DNA of 40,722 nt, taken from NCBI GenBank assembly GCA_014621425.1, contig JAANBB010000371.1:1-40722 (forward strand). The letters are read 5' to 3'. Under the pieces are notes generated by a model. It made no database searches. It had not been told where the DNA came from and was given only the letters and a program-made list of their open reading frames with translations. Source of the DNA: Cylindrodendrum hubeiense. Taxonomy: Eukaryota; Ascomycota; Sordariomycetes; Hypocreales; Nectriaceae. The number at the start of each line of letters is the position of its first letter. The first letter of the stretch is position 1. A program made the position numbers and the translations under genes. This document shows, piece after piece, positions 33,747 through 40,722 of the stretch.

Positions 33747-33986
33747 ATGCACAAAAGGTGGGGCAGCCAGCACTGCAGCTTCTCGACTCGTCGCCTAAAG
33801 TTCGCCGGCTACAACAACACCCACCGCGTCAACACCCGCCGGCGCGTCCCATTTTCCGCCGTCGCATCTCGACTTGGACCTTCACGCCACCATTCATCGC
33901 AACCGCTCATCGCAACACCTCGCAGCTCAGACACATTGGCCTGCTCAACCCACGACGCGGCTTCGCTTCGGATTCGGTCAACATAA
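33747..33986 (+). other. Upstream ORF before the CENP-C gene
   Basis: ATG-initiated ORF of 79 codons whose stop ends 14 bases before the CENP-C ATG. The peptide (MHKRWGSQHCSFSTRRLKFA at its start) is rich in Arg, Ser and His with only two acidic residues; no domain recognised. It could be a regulatory uORF, a basic micropeptide, or simply untranscribed promoter. Confidence 0.3.
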
Positions 33987-34000
33987 TTTCTTAAACAGCC

Positions 34001-36102
34001 ATGGCCCCTCGCGGCAGGCGCGGAGACGATGACGAGCCCCAGGCCTTCCACCAGCTCGGTGTACGCGGACGGTACGCTGCGCGACTCTGCTCCTTTGTTG
34101 CAAACTGCTGATGCAATATTCCCAGAAAAACCGGCCTCGTCTTGCGCGATACAGGCGAACGTGACGAATATGGCATGCAGCCATTAGAGGACCTTCTCTC
34201 CTCGCCCGAGAAGTCTCCAGCCGCCAACGGCAGAGACACCAGCAGCGACGGCAGCGACTTGGGAAGTGATGACATGGAAATCGAGGATAGTACGCAGCTC
34301 CCCGACCCTGCACTTGACCACCTTGGAAGACTAATTCCACTGTAGGTGCCGGTCCTGGACCTAGGACGTTGCTCAAGGGCCGCCAGCTCCTCATCCCGCG
34401 CAGTCGATCGCCCATTAAGACTGGGCTTAACTCCCCCGCGCGCAAGAACCCACACCTCGATCGCGTCTCTTCGCCCATACGCGGATCCGTCGTCGAGGAA
34501 CCCGAGTCCACGGTAACGCGAAGGCTCGACTTCGGTCACAACCACGGAGGAGGCAGGATTAAACCGAATGGCGTTAATGGCACCTTCCGCGAGGAGGATG
34601 AGGACGAAGAGGATGAAGAGGATGATGTGGACGACAATACAAACAACACTGTCCTACACCAGCCCGACGACGAGGACGAGGACGTAGATCATTCGGATCT
34701 CTTGGAGGAATCTCTACAAATGGTCGAGGCCATGGCTGGAGGCACACCTACACCCGAACCAGAATCACCACTTGTCGACGAGGAGCCGGTCATCCGTCAG
34801 AGCGCTACCAAGAAGAAGGGTCGTGGAAGGCCGGCAAAGGTTGCGCCTAAACTAATCGCACAGGACCCTCCCGAGGAGCTGTCAGTAGTTGAGGACTCGA
34901 CAACCAAGAAGCGAAGAGGACGGCCACCAAAGAAAGACGCCAAACCGAAAGAACCCACATCGGCTCAAACCTCTAAGAAACGACCGGCCCCGCGGACATC
35001 AATGGGGAGTGAGCAGGATGACAACGAGGTATCGGAGCAAGAGGAGGTTGCGCCGCTACCCAAGAAGCAACGGACCGTGCAGCCCAAGCCCTCAAAACCA
35101 CAACCAGCCAAGCCTGCTCCCGCAAAAGCAGCAGCCCCCAACCCTGCGTCAAAACCTCGAGGCAAGCCTGGACGAAAACCCAAGGTCCCGCTTATCGAGG
35201 AGGAGGGCGATGTTGGCGAGACGTCATTTGCAGCTCTCCAGCGCGGTCCGCCCATGCCCAAATCTCGTGGTCTTGTATCTGTCCGCCGTGAGGCTGATGT
35301 GATGAAGCAGACGAGGTCTGGTAGACTCTCGTATAAGCCGTTGAGCTTTTGGAGAGGCGAGCAGGCCGTCCATGAAGAAGAGCCGGTCGACAATATGTTT
35401 GCCAGGGATCGCTTCGTCATGTCCACCATCAAGGAAGTCATCCGCGTCCCTGAGGAACTTCCCCCGTCAAAGCGCGCCCCCCGGAGCAAGGCACAGTCCA
35501 AGGCCAAGTCCAAACAGCAGCCTGTTCATGTCGAGGAGGAACTCGAGGAGTGGGAGATCAGTCCCGGTACCGTCACCGGCGAGGTCATCCTGTGGGAGCC
35601 GGAGCACGAGCTACAACCGCCGACCGACGAGGAGCCCGTCGAGGTGGCGGACGAGCGCGTGGCCGTGTCCGCCGACGCCATCCAGACCCGCGATATCCGC
35701 GATGCCACTTTCCGCTTCGCCAAGACGCTGACCACACCCTTTATGGGCGCTGGTGTCGTCGACCTGCCGCCCGGCGCGGAGAAGAGGCCCAAGAACTCAC
35801 GCAAAATGCACATGGTATTCTTTGTTCATTACGGCAAGGTTCTCGTCACCGTCAACGAGGCTGAGTTCCGTATAAGCGCTGGTGGCATGTGGTTCGTTCC
35901 CAGAGGTATGTCATGTCTCCCCTCCACCCCCTAACGACAAGAGAACGAATGTGGCTGACCGCAATTTGATACAGGAAATTACTACAGCATCACAAACGAC
36001 TACGACAACCCTTCGCGCATATTCTTCTCTCAAGCATGCGAGATCTCGAGCCAATTCTTTGACCCCGACCAGTCTCAAAACTCCACAATGGCCCTCAGTT
36101 AA
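34001..36102 (+). CDS. MIF2: CENP-C/Mif2 inner kinetochore protein
   Basis: Inner kinetochore protein that binds the CENP-A nucleosome and links it to the outer kinetochore. Exons 34001-34071, 34126-34289, 34346-35905 and 35975-36102 give 640 residues. The N terminus has the Mif2 block RKTGLVLRDTGERDEYGMQP followed by DLLSSPEKSP. The middle is disordered and acidic, then basic, with AT-hooks GRGRPAK (about 236) and RRGRPPKK (about 268) and a third, GKPGRKPK (about 350). The CENP-C signature motif TRSGRLSYKPLSFWRGEQ is at 401-418, with the nucleosome-contacting R405 and W414. The C-terminal cupin dimerisation domain covers about 510-625 and includes GGMWFVPRGNYYSI across the last splice. All splice phases agree. 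It is convergent with YME2. Confidence 0.95.
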
Positions 36103-36721
36103 TAGTCCTTCAGGGGCCGAATGTTTCGACTTTCCATGTTTGCATGTGAAGGCGCGCTTGTGTACATATCCATCCAGAACTTCCTTCATTTATTTCGCAT
36201 GGCGATGCTGGATGGGAGCTCTTTTGTTGGTTTTATTTCATCGTGGTGGAGTTTCTGGGCTGGTCCTCGTGCCAGTTGGCTGGCTCTCGGTTGGCAATCG
36301 AGATTGACAAGGAGAACGATTGAAATCTGGCTGAACATGGGTCAGTTTGGTCGAGTGGGGTTATGATTTATGTTACGTATGGGAGGCTTAAGTTGTATAC
36401 CATTCATGGAAGAGAGATGTGTCATTTAGACTGATTTGGTCTTTTGTGATTCTCCTAGCGGCTGCCTTGAACGGACACGATTTTGGACTGGGAGGATACC
36501 ATGAATGAAAAAAAGGGGAATTCGTTGTCTTATTGAGATGGGTATCTACCACAACCTCGTTGTACATGAAGCCTTTTCGTGGCTGCTATCAATACATGCC
36601 ATCTAATCCAACATTTTTACGCCCGTGCATGTGAGCATCGTAGATGGAAGACACTTATGGCCCATTCATAACTACCACAAACACCACGACACTTCTTCCT
36701 CCCTTACCCCTATAGCACTTT
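36103..36721. other. Convergent intergenic region, CENP-C and YME2
   Basis: 619 bases with the 3' ends of both genes. The ORFs here are short and unrecognised. No repeat or RNA seen. Confidence 0.6.
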
Positions 36722-39477
36722 TTAGTATTCCTCGTTCAAAATCTTCTTCAGCTGCACCGTCTCCTTGTCCCATTGGTCAATCTTGACCTGGCTGGCCTGG
36801 AGCTTGCCAAGGAGATAGGTGATTCGGCCAGCCGTCTCGCCCGTTTGGCGCGGCAAGGTTCCCAGCAAGGCGAGCTCGGTTTCGACCTTGTCGATAGAGC
36901 GAGCCTCGGCCTTGGACATATCAGTGATGATGTCTAGATCCATCTTAGCGCGGAGGACCCGATCACGCAGCAGCACGGCGAAGGCGGTCCGGTGCAAGGG
37001 CTTGCCGGGGGTGATGAGCTCAGGTCTGCCTTGTTTGGTGCGGACAGTGATCAGTTCGGCGCTGGCGAGGCTGTCAAGAGCCGCCTCAGCGTCGACGGTG
37101 GAGGAAGAAGAAGCGAATGGGCCGGACAGTAGAACCTGGTTATAGCGTAAGGATGGAGTCTCGGCAAGTGACTTGATGATGTGCCAGGCTTGCTGGGAAG
37201 ACCACTTCTTGCTCTCGACATCCGTGCCCTTGCCGAGAAGGAACATGCGAACGACATCCGTGGCTGTCTCGTCGACAATCTCATCGACTGCTTGTCTGGG
37301 CGTCTGGCCAGTCCGGAGGCGGCGGGCGAGGAACTCGAGGTCGGTAAGTCGGCCACCAAGAGTGCTGATACACTGATCTAGCTGTGCTAGGTCAAGGCGT
37401 CGCACTGACGTCTTGGTTTTATCTTCCTCTGGCTTGTTCTCCTCGTCGGCGATCTGGTCCTTGAGGCGGCTGAGGACAAAATTCTTGGCTACATCTGGCG
37501 CGAGGTCACCCAGCGAGACAGTGCGGAACAGGCGATCGGGGAGTGCCTTGGCTAAGGGTTTGGAGTATGCTGAGTCGGTGGTAAGGAAGATGACGTGGGC
37601 GACATTGTTCTGGACAACAGACGCGGCCCACTCGGCAATCTTGTCATATACGAGTCCGTTCTCTTCGTTCTTGTGGAGAAAGTTGTCAATGACGACGACG
37701 GGCCTGCGTTCAGGGTGGGCTTCGAGGTAGGCGTCATCTGCCAGTTTGGCATCACTGTCTTTACTTGAACGCTCGGAGACGGCGACTCCCTTGAGAGCGG
37801 ATGTGGTAGTCTGCAGGATCTTGACGAGCTGCGACTCGAGTGTTTCAGAGAAGCCGACCTTGACGCCGGTAGTACTCTGAACGGCGAGGTCGATCATGCT
37901 GCTCATGCTGTTAGCCCATGAGAAAATAGGGCGGTATCCAACAGCGGCGGCGAGTCTCTTGATGGTGCCAGCTTCCCCTCTAGCATCGACAATGGGCCGG
38001 CAGTCAATCTTGAGAACATTCTTACGTCCCTCCAACGACTGGTCCATGATCATTTCAACCTTTCCTGAGCCCTTGGGACCTGTGACAACAATGAAGGTGT
38101 CGGACGTCTCATAGAGCCAGGAGTGAACCTGATCGATGACTTCGCGCCGGTGTTTCCAGACAGTACCGAGACCATCGTTGTGATCCTTCTTGTTCCCAAG
38201 AGAGAAGTTGCCTGTCTGCTTCTTGAACCACTTGTATATCTTGGAGTCCTTGAAATTGAGGGAGTGCTGGATATGGAGCTTGATGAAGAACTCGCGGATG
38301 GGGTCAAAGATGACTACCGAAAGACCGGCGAGCAGGGCAGCAATGATGGGTAGGACAATTCGAGAGTGGCTACTCAGCCAGTTCCAAATGCTGTGGGCTT
38401 TGACACGCTTTTCGTACGACAGACGAAGTCTAGTTCCCTTTTGACCACCCCCGAGGGCCTCATTGACGATAAAGCCGTGCATGCAGTTGCGAGCCATGAT
38501 TGAATCCCTGATCAGGGGGAACCCTACGTGAGCGTACCTCGGGGTGACCTTGGAGTCGGTGGGCTGTGGCAAAATATCGGCGATCTTGCCGTATTTGCGG
38601 AATAGGGTGTAGAGCGTCTCCTCGGGGAGCTCCTCAGGGCTAACTCCAGGACTAGGGGGTACAAACTCGATCTTGAGGAGGCTGGTGGGATAACGATAAA
38701 GATCCTCAAGCCACGGAGAGCCTTGCACGAGGCGGGCCGTGACACCACGCAAGCTGTGCCATGGCTTGATAGGATGGTCTGCCAGTCTCTTGATCAAAGT
38801 TGCTGGGTAGTGCCATATTAGAATACTGTCAGAGAAAGGCATGGCCCAGGGCGCATGTACATACCCTCAATTTCAGCAGGGTCAATAGTGGCGTCGTAAC
38901 TGAACTTGACATAGGCGCCACCGTCCTTCAGGCGCGGCAAGATTTCTGTCACTTTGATGGGTAAATCTTCTGGAATTGCCGTCTTGACGAGACGAATCGG
39001 GTCCATGATACCCAGGGAGGAGCTCTCAAAGCGCTTGAGTAGGTCGGCGACATCATAATCTGTTTTCCATAGCCAGGCGAGAACGCCGCTGAGCCTGAGG
39101 GGGAAGATGTCTGGGGGTGTATATTAGCCAATAATGCATATAGAGTGGTCTAACTGGGCGGGCTGACTATCGAAGAACAGGATGGACTCATTGGTAGAGA
39201 CTGCAATGTGCCCGCTCTTGTCGCCGTCTGCCTCGGGTGAAGGCGAGGGTGTGGCCGGGGGTGTGGCCGGGGGAGTGGCCGTGGGATCGAGTGCCGTCGT
39301 GCTCTCCCAGGCACGTCCAGCGACTCCAATCCGAGAGATGGCCGTCTTCTCGTTGCGGTAGCGGATGAGGGAGGTTGCTCTCAAGCCCAAGGCAAGGGAG
39401 GACGTGCACGATGAAGCTGAAGCTGAAAAGAGCGGGCGACGCCCTGCGAGGAGCGCCAGGCCTCGTCTGGAAATCAT
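36722..39477 (-). CDS. YME2: Yme2, mitochondrial inner-membrane protein of mtDNA maintenance
   Basis: Mitochondrial escape protein 2 (RNA12): inner-membrane protein affecting mitochondrial DNA stability and nucleoid structure. Exons read 39477-39168, 39110-38865 and 38802-36722, giving 878 residues. The N terminus (MISRRGLALLAGRR) is an Arg/Ser-rich presequence, followed by a PPAT repeat. ESILFFDNIFPLRLSG spans the first splice. An RNA-recognition-type region covers about 222-317, a membrane segment 332-351 (IVLPIIAALLAGLSVVIF), and an AAA-like domain has Walker A GPKGSGK (about 427-433) and Walker B PVVVIDNF (D558). The second intron (38803-38864) uses the acceptor that keeps EIEATLIKRL; the nearer CAG would add unrelated residues or a stop. 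An in-frame ATG 62 codons upstream (39663) exists but would bury the presequence. Confidence 0.95.
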
Positions 39478-40539
39478 GGCGAGAGGAGCCCAACTGCGCG
39501 CATGCTGCGAATGAAGAACCGATGCGTGGCCACCTCTACAGCAGTATGCGTCGTCGCGAGAGAGTGAGCAAAGATAGGTAGATGGCAGGTTTGGAAGGTT
39601 GGAGGGTTGGTAAGAGGATTGGCAGAGCTGGATGAACTTCCTCGGTTCACCAAATGAGGTCATCCATCATCAGACAACCAGGAGCTAGGCGGGCTGTGGG
39701 CTGTAGCCGCGACCCCACCCGAAATGGAAGGGAGCTCATGAACAGCCGGAAACCCAACCATTGGCATTCCGCTTCCCGCTTCCCTGTTACTAGGTACCCG
39801 GGTAACCAATCTGGTGAGCTTCCAAGGCAAAGGTTCTCAAGATGTAGTACATTATAAAGAACAAATTGTGGAACTCGATGTCATTTTCCTTTGAATGGTT
39901 GCGTTGCGTAACTAACTCCTGCGCACTCTACTGGGGACTTGCTTGTAGAGCTATTCGCTGCGTCGCACATGACAGGACAGGCACCAAGGCCAACACGCCT
40001 CACAGTATCTACCTCAGGTAGGTAGATCAACTCACACAACATCAATTACACCCAATTTTCTCTACAGGAACCACTCTCCAATTCACCAAAAACAATCCAC
40101 CAGCATCCCACCATCAAGTGAAGCCAACCAACTCAACCACCCCTACCTCAATGCGGATGATCCTCGCCCATCTTTCCCCACGGCGATCCGGCAGATCCAT
40201 TCTCCCGACGCAACCCGCCGTCACCACCACTCAGACACTGCGCGCGCGCATCCAAGAAAAAGAAGACGACCGAGCCTAACGAAGGAGGGTGCAATACCAC
40301 TTCCATTGGACCGCGCCTGCATCTGCATCTGCATTCATCACGAGACGAATCCTTTCGCATCCCCCTCCTGATACGACTACCACGGCTTTCCCCGCGCTGG
40401 GCGACCGTCTTCTCTTTTCCTCTTTTCATCTCTGCGCCTTCGCTTACAGAGTCGCCGTCAGCCCCGCGACATCCAGTTGACACCAATTGACCGAACCATA
40501 CAATACAACTACACACCCGCACACCTCATAACCGTCACA
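39478..40539. other. Divergent intergenic region, YME2 and the right-edge gene
   Basis: 1.06 kb between divergent starts. Contains a TAGGTA-type inverted repeat (40007-40027) and, from about 40030, an A/C- then C/T-rich leader for the right-edge gene. No other gene recognised. Confidence 0.55.
40007..40027. repeat. TAGGTA-type inverted repeat
   Basis: Perfect 8-base arms ATCTACCT and AGGTAGAT around CAGGT, of the same kind as 16329-16355 and 23048-23068. Confidence 0.8.
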
Positions 40540-40722
40540 ATGGCCTGGCTCTGGGCTTCCTCAACTCCCATCGAAAAGGCTCCCGGGCCCGCCGACAAGG
40601 AATCAGCCCCTCCATCCACAGCCTCAGCCTCTACCTCAACTTCTACCCCATCCTCTTCACCCTCCTCGACTTCGACATCCGACCTATCCACCGACCCCGA
40701 GATCCAAAAGTTCCTCGACCTC
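40540..40722 (+). CDS. N-terminal part of an unidentified protein (possibly Emi1/DUF3128-like), cut by window end
   Basis: The first 61 codons of a gene running out of the window. It starts at an ATG with good context (CACAATGG) after a long pyrimidine-rich leader. The peptide opens MAWLWASSTPIEKAP, passes through a Ser/Thr/Pro-rich stretch and ends with STDPEIQKFLDL. A short Trp-containing start, a low-complexity linker and an acidic DPxxxxFL block recall fungal Emi1/DUF3128 proteins, but too little is present to be sure. The frame is open to the last base. Confidence 0.45.
   Translation, partial: MAWLWASSTPIEKAPGPADKESAPPSTASASTSTSTPSSSPSSTSTSDLSTDPEIQKFLDL

Larger units (their letters stand above)
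33316..34000. other. Divergent intergenic region, RNH201 and CENP-C
   Basis: 685 bases that must hold both promoters. Contains the RNH201 CCAAT boxes (33454-33465) and a 79-codon upstream ORF (33747-33986) before CENP-C. Confidence 0.6.

Noticed and set aside
38803..38842. ATG at 38842 as the start of a separate 706-codon gene
   Set aside because: This ATG lies within an intron of YME2; splicing joins the upstream presequence exons and restores the conserved EIEATLIKRL stretch.
39478..39663. In-frame ATG 62 codons upstream of YME2
   Set aside because: The added sequence has acidic residues and no targeting character, and it would bury a good presequence beginning at 39477.

Overview
The window is nuclear DNA of a filamentous ascomycete (Pezizomycotina, most likely a sordariomycete). 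Genes carry zero to five short introns (49-126 bases) with GT-AG ends, several with CTAAC/CTGAC-like branch sites. The gene set is typically fungal: Abp2-type ARS-binding protein, asaB-like hydroxylase, Sey1, Mif2/CENP-C and Yme2. Placement below the subphylum is inference. No rRNA, tRNA, CRISPR, prophage or transposase gene was recognised.

Layout: 284-3394 (+) AP-2 alpha-adaptin; 3818-4762 (-) YggS-type PLP homeostasis protein; 5054-6197 (+) probable COG7, apparently broken by a one-base shift; 6941-8637 (+) Sds3-like histone deacetylase subunit; 9059-9907 (-) asaB/CmcJ-type hydroxylase; 11284-13373 (+) ARS-binding protein 2. A gene-poor 4.1 kb follows, then a sugar-porter transporter (17521-19736, +), then a second gene-poor 4.1 kb. 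Next come an EF-hand MscS channel (23818-26617, +), a six-exon dienelactone hydrolase (26969-28169, -), SEY1 (29310-32121, +), RNH201 (32329-33315, -), CENP-C/Mif2 (34001-36102, +), YME2 (36722-39477, -) and the first 61 codons of a gene leaving the window (40540 on, +). Exon boundaries were worked out by hand; every spliced model except COG7 gives an uninterrupted reading frame.

The genes do not form one pathway or a biosynthetic cluster. They are mostly conserved housekeeping functions: endocytic and Golgi trafficking, ER shape and ER calcium, chromatin and centromere, genome maintenance, and mitochondrial DNA. Most neighbours are convergent or divergent, as is usual in compact fungal genomes.

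I did not find a clear undescribed system. The least explained material is noncoding: the two gene-poor blocks around the transporter, a set of small TAGGTA/TACGTA palindromes that recur only between genes, a 15-base element shared by the leaders of the MscS and SEY1 genes, and upstream reading frames before the CENP-C and Abp2 genes. The COG7 frame break is the main gene-level anomaly.
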